64,000 nt of DNA from Rhodoferax ferrireducens (GCF_003347515.1 NZ_QEII01000297.1:186001-250000), one strand, 5' to 3'; shown: positions 50,939 through 59,701, numbered from the stretch's first letter. Notes: generated by a model not told the origin, from the letters alone. Numbers and translations: made by a program.

Positions 50939-52411
50939 ATGCAGAACACCGCATCCCCTCCCTCCCCTCGCCTGACCCTGCTGCACCTGGGCCTGGGCTC
51001 GTTTCACCGCGCCCACCTGGCGCTGTATCTGCACCAGCTGCAAGAAACGGGCGACCGGCGCTGGACGCTGGCCGCTGGCAACCTCCGCCCCGACATGGCC
51101 GACACCCTCGAGGCGCTGATCGCCCAGCACGGCGCCTACACGCTGGAGACCGTCACGCCGCAGGGCGAGCATGCTTACACCCGCATCACGTCCATCCAGA
51201 CCGTCGTGCCCTACGACCCGGACTTGAGTGGCCTGATCCGCATCGGCGCCGACGCCAGCACGCGCATCATCTCCTTCACCGTCACCGAAGCCGGCTATTA
51301 CCTCGACGCCGGGCATCAGCTCGACCTGAGCTTTGCCGACCTGCAGGCAGATCTGGACGCGGCACGCCTGGGGCAGGCCGGCAGCACCCAGCCCCCACGG
51401 GGGGCGGACGTCGCAGGCGACCGGGGGCACACCATTTATGGCGCACTCACCGCCATGCTGCGCGCGCGCATGCAAGCCGGCGCCGGCCCGGTCACGCTGC
51501 TGAACTGCGACAACCTGCGCCACAGCGGCGAGCGTTCGCGCGACGGCCTGCTGCAGTTCATCGCCTTGCTTGGCGACACGGCGCTGCTGGCCTGGGTACA
51601 GCAGAACACCCGCAACCCCAACGCCATGGTGGACCGCATCACGCCACGTCCGACGCCCGCTGTGCTGGCGCGCGTGCAGGCCGCCACCGGGGTGTATGAC
51701 CCGGCGGCGCTGATGGCCGAGAGCTTTATCCAGTGGGTGATTGAAGATGACTTCATCGCCGGCCGCCCGGCCTGGGAAACGGTAGGCGTCGAAATGGTGA
51801 GCTCGGTGCAAGCCCATGAGGAAGCCAAGATTCGCCTGCTCAATGCCACCCACAGCGGCATCGCCTGGGCCGGTACGCTGGCGGGCTACCAGTTCATCCA
51901 CGAAGGTACCCACGACCCCGTGATTCGCCGGTTCGCCTACGACTATGTCACGGACGATGTGATGCCGGTGCTGGACACGCCCGAGCACCCCAGCCCGCTG
52001 GACCTGGCGAAGTACCGCGACGTGGTGCTGGACCGCTTTGGCAACCCGGCCATTGCCGACACCAACCAGCGCGTGGCGATGGACGGCTTCTCCAAGATTC
52101 CGGGCTTCATCACGCCGACTATCCGCGAGCGGCTGGCGCGCGGCGAATCGATTGCCAGCGTGGCCATGCTGCCGGCTTTGTTTCTGGCCTACCTGCAGCG
52201 CTGGCACGCCGGACTTATTCCCTATGCCTACCAGGACCAGGCCATGGACCCGGCTGTCGCGCATGCGATGTGCGAGGCCGCCGACCCGGTGGCCGCTTTC
52301 TGCGCCGACGGGCTGCTGTGGGGCACGCTGGCCAACGACGAGCGGCTGGTGAGCGCCTTGCGCACCGCCACCGCCCGTGTCACCCAATTTATCAAGGACC
52401 GTCAAGCATGA
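50939..52411 (+). CDS. dalD: D-arabinitol 4-dehydrogenase, with a repeat-derived insertion
   Basis: A 490-residue NAD-dependent long-chain polyol dehydrogenase. Much of it aligns by memory with Klebsiella DalD: LHLGLGSFHRAHLALYLHQL, SFTVTEAGYYLD, LLNCDNLRHSGERSRDGLL, NAMVDRITPRP, GVEMVSSVQAHEEAKIRLLN and DTNQRVAMDGFSKIP. It would convert D-arabinitol to D-xylulose; the related mannitol 2-dehydrogenases are the alternative. About 18 residues around LGQAGSTQPPRGADVAGDRG, before TIYGAL, are extra compared with DalD and overlap a GC-rich palindromic repeat (51388-51410). The stop overlaps the next start (ATGA). Confidence 0.88.
   Translation: MQNTASPPSPRLTLLHLGLGSFHRAHLALYLHQLQETGDRRWTLAAGNLRPDMADTLEALIAQHGAYTLETVTPQGEHAYTRITSIQTVVPYDPDLSGLIRIGADASTRIISFTVTEAGYYLDAGHQLDLSFADLQADLDAARLGQAGSTQPPRGADVAGDRGHTIYGALTAMLRARMQAGAGPVTLLNCDNLRHSGERSRDGLLQFIALLGDTALLAWVQQNTRNPNAMVDRITPRPTPAVLARVQAATGVYDPAALMAESFIQWVIEDDFIAGRPAWETVGVEMVSSVQAHEEAKIRLLNATHSGIAWAGTLAGYQFIHEGTHDPVIRRFAYDYVTDDVMPVLDTPEHPSPLDLAKYRDVVLDRFGNPAIADTNQRVAMDGFSKIPGFITPTIRERLARGESIASVAMLPALFLAYLQRWHAGLIPYAYQDQAMDPAVAHAMCEAADPVAAFCADGLLWGTLANDERLVSALRTATARVTQFIKDRQA
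51388..51410 (+). repeat. GC-rich hairpin repeat fragment inside dalD
   Basis: The sequence AGCCCCCACGGGGGGCGGAC matches the hairpin end of the repeat in the SDR gene (minus strand of 22769-22747) at 18 of 23 positions, including the CCCCC/GGGGG arms and the trailing CGGACG. It encodes part of a stretch absent from typical DalD proteins. Only the hairpin half is recognisable. Confidence 0.5.
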
Positions 52412-53211
52412 ATTCAATTGTTGTCAACCTGCGTCTGCAAGACAAACACGCCCTGCTGACCGGCGCCGCCGGCGGCATCGGCCTGGCCGTGGCCACGGCC
52501 TACCTGCAACACGGCGCGCGCTGCACCGTGGCCGACATCGGCGCACAGCCCACGCCCGAGCTCGGCGCCCTGATCAGCGCCCACCCGGACACCCTGCATT
52601 ACGTGCGCACCGACGTCACCGAGCTGGCGCAAATCGACGCGCTGATCGCGGCCGCTCAACAACGCTTCGGCCCCATCACCACGCTGTTCAACAACGCGGC
52701 CATCTTCGACATGGCGCCGCTGCTGGACAGCGGCGAGGCCATGTTTGACAAGATGTTCGCCGTCAACGTCAAGGGCGCCTTCTTCGTCATGCAGAAGGTG
52801 CTGACACAGATGGTGGCCCACAAGGTGCAAGGCGGCGCGGTGGTCAACATGGCCTCGCAGGCCGGTCGGCGGGGCGAGGCGCTGGTATCGCACTATTGCG
52901 CAACCAAGGCGGCCGTCATCAGCTACACGCAAAGTGCGGCCCTTGCCATGGCGCCGCACAAAATTCGCGTCAACGGCATCGCACCCGGCGTGATCGCCAC
53001 GCCGATGTGGCAGCATGTGGATGCCCTGTTTGCCAAATACGAAAACCTGCCGCTTGGCGAAAAGAAAAAGCGCGTCGGCGAAGCCGTGCCGCTGGGCTAC
53101 ATGGGCGAGCCCGGCGACATTTGCGGCGCGGCCGTATTCCTGGCCAGCGACGAGGCTTCCTACATCACGGCGCAAACCCTCAACGTCGATGGTGGTAGCG
53201 TCATGTCCTGA
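52408..53211 (+). CDS. Sorbitol (L-iditol 2-) dehydrogenase-like SDR
   Basis: A 267-residue SDR overlapping the dalD stop by four bases. It has LTGAAGGIGLAVATAY, NNAAIFDMAPL (instead of NNAG), MASQAGRRGEALVSHYCATKAAVISYTQSA with the catalytic tyrosine and lysine, and an end SYITAQTLNVDGGSVMS. The last two segments closely resemble the SmoS/PolS sorbitol dehydrogenase of Rhodobacter. It would oxidise D-sorbitol (and related polyols) to fructose in the cytosol. With the ABC importer and DalD it indicates use of more than one polyol. Confidence 0.9.
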   Translation: MNSIVVNLRLQDKHALLTGAAGGIGLAVATAYLQHGARCTVADIGAQPTPELGALISAHPDTLHYVRTDVTELAQIDALIAAAQQRFGPITTLFNNAAIFDMAPLLDSGEAMFDKMFAVNVKGAFFVMQKVLTQMVAHKVQGGAVVNMASQAGRRGEALVSHYCATKAAVISYTQSAALAMAPHKIRVNGIAPGVIATPMWQHVDALFAKYENLPLGEKKKRVGEAVPLGYMGEPGDICGAAVFLASDEASYITAQTLNVDGGSVMS

Positions 53212-53234
53212 GACTCAGCGTCCCCTCACACACC

Positions 53235-54158
53235 ATGCCCAGGAAACCGCGTCAAATCAAGCCCGAGCTGGAGCACGACTACAGCCGCTCGACCGAGCTG
53301 GGTTACGAGCCGCCGGACGAGGCCGGCTTCATCCGCTGCCTGGCGCATGGCTACCCGACGCCCCTGGCGCGCTGGCACCACCACGAAGAGTACGAGCTGC
53401 ACCTGATCACCGCCACCTCGGGCAAGGTGTTTGTGGGCGACTGGATCGGCCAGTTCCAGCCCGGCCACCTGGTGCTGACCGGGCCGCGACTGCCGCACAA
53501 CTGGGTCACTATGGACCTGCCCGAAGGCGGCGTGCCGGAACGCGATCTGGTGATCCAGTTCCCACACGCCCCGATCGAGGCCGGCGGTCAGCACATCCCG
53601 GAACTGCGCGAACTGCTGCCGCTGCTGGAGCGCGCCAAACACGGTATTGAATTTTTCGGCATGCACGAGCAGGCGCTGGCGCACTGGCGACGCATCAAGA
53701 CACGCCACGGGCTGGCGCGCTTCGCCGCCTTCTGCGAATTTCTGAGCGAGCTGGCGCAGTGCACCGACTACCGCCTGCTGTCCAATGCCCAGCTGCAAAG
53801 CGTGGACAACGACGCCCAGCAGGACCAGATCAACGCCATTCTCAGCCGCCTCACCGACAAGCTGGACGAGCCGCTGTCGGCCGCCGATCTGGCGCAGGAA
53901 CTCGGCATGAGCGAGAGCCGCTTCTCGCGCTTTTTCCGGCGCGCCACCGGCAACACCTTCACCGACTTCGTCAACCATGTGCGGGTCAACCGGGCCTGCC
54001 AGTTGCTGATGGAAACGGACCTGCTGATCATGAACATCGGCGTCGAGGTCGGCTTCAACAACATCGCCAATTTCAACCGGCGCTTTCTCGACATCAAAGG
54101 CATGACGCCAAGCGAATACCGCCGCCAGGTGGCCAAGCGCTTCGGCCTGAAAACCTGA
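53235..54158 (+). CDS. AraC-family transcriptional regulator of the polyol operon
   Basis: A 307-residue regulator with an N-terminal cupin (ARWHHHEEYELHLITATSGKVFVGDWIG, LVLTGPRLPHNWV) and a C-terminal double helix-turn-helix (about 200-300: LSAADLAQELGMSESRFSRFFRRATG and IMNIGVEVGFNNIANFNRRFLDIKGMTPSEYRRQ). Being the last gene of the polyol operon, 23 bases after the SDR, it most likely activates that operon in response to a polyol. No operator is assigned. The long intergenic region before 46696 is the natural target. Confidence 0.92.
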   Translation: MPRKPRQIKPELEHDYSRSTELGYEPPDEAGFIRCLAHGYPTPLARWHHHEEYELHLITATSGKVFVGDWIGQFQPGHLVLTGPRLPHNWVTMDLPEGGVPERDLVIQFPHAPIEAGGQHIPELRELLPLLERAKHGIEFFGMHEQALAHWRRIKTRHGLARFAAFCEFLSELAQCTDYRLLSNAQLQSVDNDAQQDQINAILSRLTDKLDEPLSAADLAQELGMSESRFSRFFRRATGNTFTDFVNHVRVNRACQLLMETDLLIMNIGVEVGFNNIANFNRRFLDIKGMTPSEYRRQVAKRFGLKT

Positions 54159-54225
54159 ACTTCGTGTGAACCAGGGCGCTGCAGCATTTGTTCTGACGCG
54201 ACGCCCAGACAGGCTTGAACGCCCG

Positions 54226-54258
54226 AAAAAAAGCCCACGCCCTTTGCAGGGGGCGGGC
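54226..54258 (-). terminator. Intrinsic terminator of the PhoX gene
   Basis: On the minus strand GCCCGCCCCCT and AGGGCGTGGGC pair over 11 bases (one mismatch, one G-T pair) around GCAA, followed at once by seven T. It lies about 50 bases after the PhoX stop and faces the end of the araC gene, so it may also limit readthrough from that side. Confidence 0.82.
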
Positions 54259-54309
54259 AACCGGCAGGGCCGGAATCAACTTCTCTTTATGAACTGGAGT
54301 GGCAAACCA

Positions 54310-56508
54310 TCAGGTGCCGATCTTGCCGCCATCGTTTTTCGTGATCACGATGGTGGCCGAGCGCGGGCGTTTGCCGGCGCCATAACCCGCATTGCTGGGC
54401 CACTGGCTGGTGTATTTGGCTGGGTCGGCAATGTCTGCCATCTTGGTGCCCTCACCGGGATGCTGGATGTTGATGAACATCGCCTTGCCATCCGGCGTTT
54501 CGCACAAACCGGTGATTTCACAATCCTTGGCCCCGACCAGGAAGCGTTTGAGCGTGTTCGCCGTGGGCGCCTTGCCCACGTAGGTGTCAACGTTGAGCGC
54601 ACTGCCGTCCGCCTTGGTGTAGCTCAGGGCTTTCTTGCTGCCATCGCCCACTTGTCCGGGCAGGGCGGCCAGCATCATGCAGTTGGTCACGTCGGTGTAG
54701 GCGCCGTCGTCGGTCTGGATCCACATGATGCCGGTGGACGGGCTGAACACCAGGCCGTCAGGGCTGGAAAAGTCCTGGTCAGCGGTCAGGCTGGACAGGT
54801 TGACGGTGCCCGATGCGGCGCCCGACTCGGCGCCGAACACATACACATCCCAGCTGAAGCCGATGGCCGCGTTGCCGGCTGTGCCTTCCTTGAGGCGCAG
54901 GATGTGGCCGTTCGGGTTGCCATTCTGCGCGCTGGTGCCATTCTTCAGGTCGGTGTAGACGCGTGGGTTGGCGCTGTCAGGCGGCATCGTGGCTGACGCG
55001 ACGGCGCGGTTGCTGTTGTTGGTCAGCGTGAAATAGATTTCACCGTTGGCCACATTGGTCGAGCACCACTCGGGGCGGTCCATCTTGGTGGCGCCCACGG
55101 CGTCGGCTGCCAATCGGGCATTGACCAGCACGTCGGCCTGGTCGGCAAAGCCGTAGGTGGCATAGGCGGCGATCAGCGGGTTTGAGATCGACAGTTCGAC
55201 CCAGTCACCCTGGCCGTCGCTGTTGAACTTGGCCACGTACAGCTTACCGCTGTCCAGGTATTTGTCACCGGTGGTGACGCGGTCGGCGGGCGTTGCGTCA
55301 GCGGCGGCCCAGTTGGCGGCAGACAGGAACTTGTAGATGTACTCGCCGCGCGAGTCGTCACCCATGTAGACGGCCAGCGGCTGGCCGACCACGGGCGTGC
55401 CGAAAGTGGCGCTTTCGTGGGCAAAGCGGCCCAGAGCGGTGCGCTTGCGGGCGGTCTTGTTCTTGTCGTAGGCATCCAGCTCGACGATGTAGCCAAAGGT
55501 GTTGAGCTCGTTGCGATAGTCGGCGCTGGCCGCGCCCGCGCCCTGGCTGATTTCCCAGCGGGCATATTGCTCATCGGTGCCCGCCGATTCCCAGCCGTGA
55601 CGGCTGGCAGCGGCCGCGTTGCGGCCATAACGCTTGAGGGACACCACACTCTTGTCGTTGCGGGCCGTGTCGTCAGCGGCCTTGCGGGTGAAGTAGCCAG
55701 CCCAGTTTTCTTCGCCCGTCAGGAAGCTGCCCCACGGCGTCTTGCCGGTGCCGCAGTTGTTCAGTGTGCCGCGAGCCTTCGTGCCGTCAGTCGAGTACTT
55801 CGTGACCATCAGGGCATTGCCGCGTGCCGGTCCGTTGAGCTGGATGTTGGTGCTGAGCGCGGTGAGGCGGAAGTTTAAGGCCGACGCTGGCAAGGTAGCC
55901 CACTTGCCGCTAGTGTTTTTCACTTCGACGACCGAGATGCCGTGAATCGCGACTTCCTTGTCCACTTCAGCCGCCGGACGGGGCAGCGTTGACGTGCCGC
56001 CATTGGCATGCAGGAAAAAGGAACTGAGCTTTTCGTCGGTGGTGGCTTCGTGATTCATGGCCAGCAAGCCGCGCTCGATGGCCGAGCTGGACGGCTTGCC
56101 ACTGGCGTCCAGGCCGAACCATTCCATTCCGTCATGGTGATCGCCGGCACGGTTTTCAAAGTCGGTGTCGGTGCCATCGTTCTTGTAGGCTGCGGTGGTG
56201 GCTGTCAGCGGGTCACCCAGTGCATACAACACACTGGCGGTGTAGCCGGGCGGGACGATCACGGTGTCGGCCAGGCTTTTGGCCACGGCGCTGAAGCCCA
56301 GCAGGGCGGCTGGCACCGGCGCAGCAACGTCGTCGCTGCCACCACCGCACGCGGCGAGGCCCAGACCACCCAGCATGGTCGTGCCCACGGTGCCGACGCC
56401 GCCGCGCAACAGACCACGGCGGTTCAGGCGGGCCTGCAGCACCGAGTCGAAACTCGGATTGGCGCTGGTGTTGGAGTTTTCATCGTTGAAGTCGATTCGG
56501 TCATTCAT
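54310..56508 (-). CDS. PhoX family alkaline phosphatase, Tat-exported
   Basis: The product is 732 residues from MNDRIDFNDENSNTSANPSF. A twin-arginine signal (NRRGLLRGGVGTVG, Arg30-Arg31) is followed by GLGLAACGGG, so the protein may also be lipidated at Cys54. The mature part is the DUF839/PhoX beta-propeller: DHHDGMEWFGLD, GLLAMNHEATTDE, CGTGKTPWGSFLTGEENW, YVVELDAYD-like YIVELDAYD, and CETPDGKAMFINIQHPGEG. Such enzymes use calcium and iron to release phosphate from organic esters in the periplasm. It stands alone, with its own terminator, divergent from the Lrp gene. Confidence 0.92.
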   Translation of the reverse strand: MNDRIDFNDENSNTSANPSFDSVLQARLNRRGLLRGGVGTVGTTMLGGLGLAACGGGSDDVAAPVPAALLGFSAVAKSLADTVIVPPGYTASVLYALGDPLTATTAAYKNDGTDTDFENRAGDHHDGMEWFGLDASGKPSSSAIERGLLAMNHEATTDEKLSSFFLHANGGTSTLPRPAAEVDKEVAIHGISVVEVKNTSGKWATLPASALNFRLTALSTNIQLNGPARGNALMVTKYSTDGTKARGTLNNCGTGKTPWGSFLTGEENWAGYFTRKAADDTARNDKSVVSLKRYGRNAAAASRHGWESAGTDEQYARWEISQGAGAASADYRNELNTFGYIVELDAYDKNKTARKRTALGRFAHESATFGTPVVGQPLAVYMGDDSRGEYIYKFLSAANWAAADATPADRVTTGDKYLDSGKLYVAKFNSDGQGDWVELSISNPLIAAYATYGFADQADVLVNARLAADAVGATKMDRPEWCSTNVANGEIYFTLTNNSNRAVASATMPPDSANPRVYTDLKNGTSAQNGNPNGHILRLKEGTAGNAAIGFSWDVYVFGAESGAASGTVNLSSLTADQDFSSPDGLVFSPSTGIMWIQTDDGAYTDVTNCMMLAALPGQVGDGSKKALSYTKADGSALNVDTYVGKAPTANTLKRFLVGAKDCEITGLCETPDGKAMFINIQHPGEGTKMADIADPAKYTSQWPSNAGYGAGKRPRSATIVITKNDGGKIGT

Positions 56509-56689
56509 CGCAGTGCCCTCAGAATAGATGGAGTGTTTAGGTAAGCCCCAGACCATAGACAACGGGTGTGACGCCACCGTGAAAAATAGGTGGCGTTCGT
56601 GTGACAGCGTGTGTGGATTCGCGCAGGCCGGCACCATTGATGCCTGGACCGTCGCGTAATCCGAAAGAATCTTGCTTAAAATTTGTCCC

Positions 56690-57229
56690 ATGGAAACACT
56701 CGACAAGTTTGACCTGGCCATCCTGAACGAACTGCAGACCGATGGACGCCTGAGCAATGCCGAATTGGCAACCCGCGTGGGCCTGAGCGCCGCACCCTGC
56801 TGGCGGCGCGTGCGGGCGCTGGAAGAGTCGGGCTTCATCAAGGGTTACCGCGCGGAGATTGACCGCCACAAAATCGGCCTGGGCGTGCTGGCCTTTGTGC
56901 GCCTGGACGCCGACCGCAACGCCGGCGACGTGCTGCGCGGTCTGGAAGAAGCCATCCGCGCCATCCCCGAGGTGGTGAGCTGCCACTACATCAGCGGCAC
57001 CGGCACCTTCGAGCTGCAAGTGGTCAGCCGCGATCTCAACTCGTTCAGCCAGTTCGCCCGCGACGTGCTGATCAACCTGCCCAACGTGAAAGACCTGCAC
57101 ACCAGCTTCTCACTGGGCGAAGTCAAGGCCAGCAGCGCGCTGCCGCTGGGCCATCTCGGCGCAGGTGGCGCCGTTGCAACCCCGAACCTATCGCCAGGCC
57201 CGGCGGCTCGCCAGACCAAGGCAAAGTGA
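56690..57229 (+). CDS. Lrp/AsnC-family transcriptional regulator
   Basis: The product is 179 residues from METLDKFDLAILNELQTDGRL. The winged helix-turn-helix (LSNAELATRVGLSAAPCWRRVRALEESGFIKGY) fills residues about 1-60 and is followed by the RAM/AsnC effector domain (LGVLAFVRLDA to NLPNVKDLHTSFSLGEVK, about 65-150). The last 25 residues are a low-complexity alanine/proline tail beyond the usual family end. Lrp proteins control amino-acid metabolism as octamers. It is divergent from the PhoX gene across 181 bases, and the structured element begins right at its stop codon. Confidence 0.93.
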   Translation: METLDKFDLAILNELQTDGRLSNAELATRVGLSAAPCWRRVRALEESGFIKGYRAEIDRHKIGLGVLAFVRLDADRNAGDVLRGLEEAIRAIPEVVSCHYISGTGTFELQVVSRDLNSFSQFARDVLINLPNVKDLHTSFSLGEVKASSALPLGHLGAGGAVATPNLSPGPAARQTKAK

Positions 57230-57307
57230 GGCGGGGGCGGGGCGGAGGACGGGCGCGATTTCGGGACCGAAGGGCCATGAGCGCCCGGCATCCGCCCCGC
57301 CTCCGCC
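57230..57307. other. Structured element, copy 2 (27-bp stem with conserved loop)
   Basis: The arms 57230-57256 and 57281-57307 pair over 27 positions with two mismatches and one G-T pair. The 24-base loop starts GATTT, holds ACCGAAGG and ends CATGA, as in copy 1. Compared with copy 1, four stem pairs changed on both sides while staying paired. A perfect palindrome GTGCATCA-C-TGATGCAC follows at 57313-57329. It lies between the convergent lrp and cheV genes. Confidence 0.8.
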
Positions 57308-57362
57308 GGCCCGTGCATCACTGATGCACAACCAAGCCCCAACCGCCAAGCAAGCAAAAACG

Positions 57363-58322
57363 TCAGCGCGTCAACACCTTGTGGATCGTGGCCGCCAACT
57401 CTTCCGCGACAAACTTGGCCACATAGCCATCGGCCCCCACGCTCTTCACATGCACTTCATTGGTCGAACCAGTGAGCGACGAATGGATGACAACCGGGAT
57501 CGACTTGAAGCGGGCGTCCTGCTTGATGTTGCGCGTCAACGTGAAGCCGTCCATTTCGGGCATTTCCAGATCGGTCAGCACCAAAGCCACTTTGTCTTTG
57601 ACCGTTTTCCCCTCGCTCTCGGCCTGCGCCGCGATGGACTGCAGGCGCTCCCAGGCTTCCTTGCCGGTCTTGGTCATGATGTAAGGCACATTCATGGCTT
57701 TCAGACCCTGCTCAATCATCATCCGGGCCACCGCCGAATCGTCCGCCGCCAGGATGACCGTCCCAGCCGGCAGCTGCACCTTGGAAAGGACTTCAGCAAC
57801 CTGGGCCGCCTCATGCTCCTGAGGAAACACATCCCGCAGAATCTGTTCCACGTCCAGCACCTGCGCCAGCCTGGTGTTCTCGGCGTTGCCGTCCAGCCGG
57901 GCAATGCTGGTGACCAGGCCGCCGCCTGTGCCCTCGGCCGACAGCACCTGCTTCCACTCCAGGCGCACAATTTCGTTCACCTCCTCCACCGCAAAAGCCT
58001 GCGTGGTGCGCGCAAACTCAGTCACCAGCAAGATGCCCAGCCCCTTGGTCGGATTGCAGCCGACCAGCGCCGGCAGGTTGATCACCGTGATCATCTGCCC
58101 GCGGATATTGGCCACGCCCATGACGGCAGGCGGCGAGTTGACCATGACGGTGATCTCGGGCATCACCAGAATCTCGCGCACCTTGAACACATTGATGCCA
58201 AACAGTTCCCGCCGATCCGTGCCCGGTGCTTCACCCAAACGAAACAGCAGCAACTCAAACATGCTGTTGCCGGCCAGGTTGGTGCGCTCGTCGATGTCGC
58301 GCATGGGCTGTGATTTGTTCAT
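57363..58322 (-). CDS. cheV: Chemotaxis coupling protein CheV
   Basis: A 319-residue fusion of a CheW-like coupling domain (about 15-165: FELLLFRLG, LFGINVFKVREIL, VMGVANIRGQMITVINLPALVG) and a response-regulator receiver domain (about 185-315: VILAADDSAVARMM, VLTDLEMPEMDGFTLTRNIK with the phospho-aspartate, and GYVAKFVAEEL). CheV links receptors to CheA and adapts signalling when phosphorylated. It is the second chemotaxis gene in the window, after the MCP at 170-1756. It appears monocistronic; mltA lies 67 bases upstream on the same strand. Confidence 0.95.
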   Translation of the reverse strand: MNKSQPMRDIDERTNLAGNSMFELLLFRLGEAPGTDRRELFGINVFKVREILVMPEITVMVNSPPAVMGVANIRGQMITVINLPALVGCNPTKGLGILLVTEFARTTQAFAVEEVNEIVRLEWKQVLSAEGTGGGLVTSIARLDGNAENTRLAQVLDVEQILRDVFPQEHEAAQVAEVLSKVQLPAGTVILAADDSAVARMMIEQGLKAMNVPYIMTKTGKEAWERLQSIAAQAESEGKTVKDKVALVLTDLEMPEMDGFTLTRNIKQDARFKSIPVVIHSSLTGSTNEVHVKSVGADGYVAKFVAEELAATIHKVLTR

Positions 58323-58389
58323 GAATTCATCCGGTAAAGGGAGCAGGGGTAAAGGGATTGCGGCCCCGATGGTAACGCGTGGTCAGGTC

Positions 58390-59547
58390 CTACTTGGGCC
58401 ACAGCACCCACAGGCGCAAGGGCTGCTTGAGACGGCCCGCCAACTCGGCGGCGGCGGGGCTCCAACCGGCAAAATAGTCGGCCCGCACGGCACCCACGAT
58501 GGCGCTGCCCGTGTCCTGCGCCAGCACCAGTTTTTGCAGGTTGACATTGGGGCCTTTGGACGCCAGCCAGACCGGCGTGCCGTAGGGAATGCTGCCGGGA
58601 TCGACCGCGATCGAGCGGCCCGGTGTCAGCGCCACGCCTTGCGCGCCTTTGGGGCCCCAGGCCGCGTCCTGCTCGGACAAAGGCTCTTCCTTGAAGAAAA
58701 CCGTGCGTGGATTGCTCCACAGCAGCTCATTGACACGCCCCGGATTCTGTGCCACCCAGGTCTTGATGGCAGGCCACGAGGCATCGCGCACCGCGCCCTG
58801 GTCTATCAGCCACTTGCCCACGCTTTTGTAGGGCTGGTCGTTGGAGCCGGCATAGGCCAGCCGGACCATGGCCTGCGAGCCGTCGGGCGCCGTGATGCGC
58901 ATGCGCCCGGAACCCTGAATCTGCAACACCAGCGCATCGATGGGGTCCGCCAGAAAGGCAATTTCGCGACCCTTGAGCGCCGCCTGCACCGGCGCCTGGG
59001 TGTCGATCTCCTGGCGCGTGTACCAGGGCTTGCGCTGCGCCAGCCCCAAAGGCGGACGGTACAAAGGCACGCTGAAACCGGCGCTGGCCTGGCGCGCGCC
59101 TTCCAGCACCGGCTCGAAATAGGCGGTCAGCAAGCCTTCCGCGCCGCCGGCCAGGGCCTCGACCCGGTAAGGCTGCAGCCGTCCCATCAGCCAGGCGCGC
59201 TGTTCGTCGACGCCGCCGATGCTCAGACCTCGCACCTCGGCGCACAGGGGCGCAAACACCGGGCCCGGTCGCTCGCAGCTCTTGATCCAGGCATTCCAGG
59301 CTTCATGCAAGGCATCGTCCTCGAAGCCCGGCAGCTCAGCCCAGCGCACCGCCGTCCAGCGGCTCTTGGCCCGCACAATGGGCTCCGGCAGGGTGCCGGT
59401 GTCGCCCGCCAGCACCCCTTTTGCCGCCGCCACCGGCCCGGTCGCCGGGGGACTCTGCGGCGCAGGCGTGGACAAGGGCACACTGCTGCACGCGGCCAGC
59501 ATCCCTACAATCAGGGCCATCCAAACGGTACACAGGAGTCGGTTCAT
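58390..59547 (-). CDS. mltA: Membrane-bound lytic murein transglycosylase A
   Basis: The product is 385 residues from MNRLLCTVWMALIVGMLAAC, a lipoprotein signal with lipidated Cys20. Further in-frame methionines upstream would spoil the signal. The MltA domain (GLLTAYFEPVLEGARQ) and the C-terminal 3D double-psi barrel (SIAVDPGSIPYGTPVWL, QDTGSAIVGAVRADYFAGW) are clear, with the catalytic aspartates DTG and D. It cleaves peptidoglycan strands from the outer membrane side. No good ribosome-binding site precedes this ATG, and its first base pairs overlap the start of a small ORF on the other strand. Confidence 0.95.
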   Translation of the reverse strand: MNRLLCTVWMALIVGMLAACSSVPLSTPAPQSPPATGPVAAAKGVLAGDTGTLPEPIVRAKSRWTAVRWAELPGFEDDALHEAWNAWIKSCERPGPVFAPLCAEVRGLSIGGVDEQRAWLMGRLQPYRVEALAGGAEGLLTAYFEPVLEGARQASAGFSVPLYRPPLGLAQRKPWYTRQEIDTQAPVQAALKGREIAFLADPIDALVLQIQGSGRMRITAPDGSQAMVRLAYAGSNDQPYKSVGKWLIDQGAVRDASWPAIKTWVAQNPGRVNELLWSNPRTVFFKEEPLSEQDAAWGPKGAQGVALTPGRSIAVDPGSIPYGTPVWLASKGPNVNLQKLVLAQDTGSAIVGAVRADYFAGWSPAAAELAGRLKQPLRLWVLWPK

Positions 59548-59674
59548 GAGTTTGCTATTACTTGAAGCATTGGGGGCGCTGCTGCTGCTGCTGCTGATTG
59601 TCTGGTGGACCATGTTTTCAGGGCGCAGCAAAGGTGAGTTGCCAGCAAAGCCTGACGAAAAAAAACCGGACTGA
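59546..59674 (+). CDS. Small single-pass membrane protein (42 residues), hypothetical
   Basis: MSLLLLEALGALLLLLLIVW is an evident membrane span, followed by WTMFSGRSKGELPAKPDEKKPD, a polar, charged tail. The ATG has an excellent AGGAG seven bases upstream. It begins opposite and overlapping the mltA start by two bases, so the two genes are divergent from overlapping start codons. The hydrophobic start, basic-proline tail and strong ribosome-binding site argue for a real gene, though no function or family is known to me. Confidence 0.6.
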   Translation: MSLLLLEALGALLLLLLIVWWTMFSGRSKGELPAKPDEKKPD

Positions 59675-59701
59675 AGCGAGGCGTGCTGGGAGCGCATGGC
59701 G

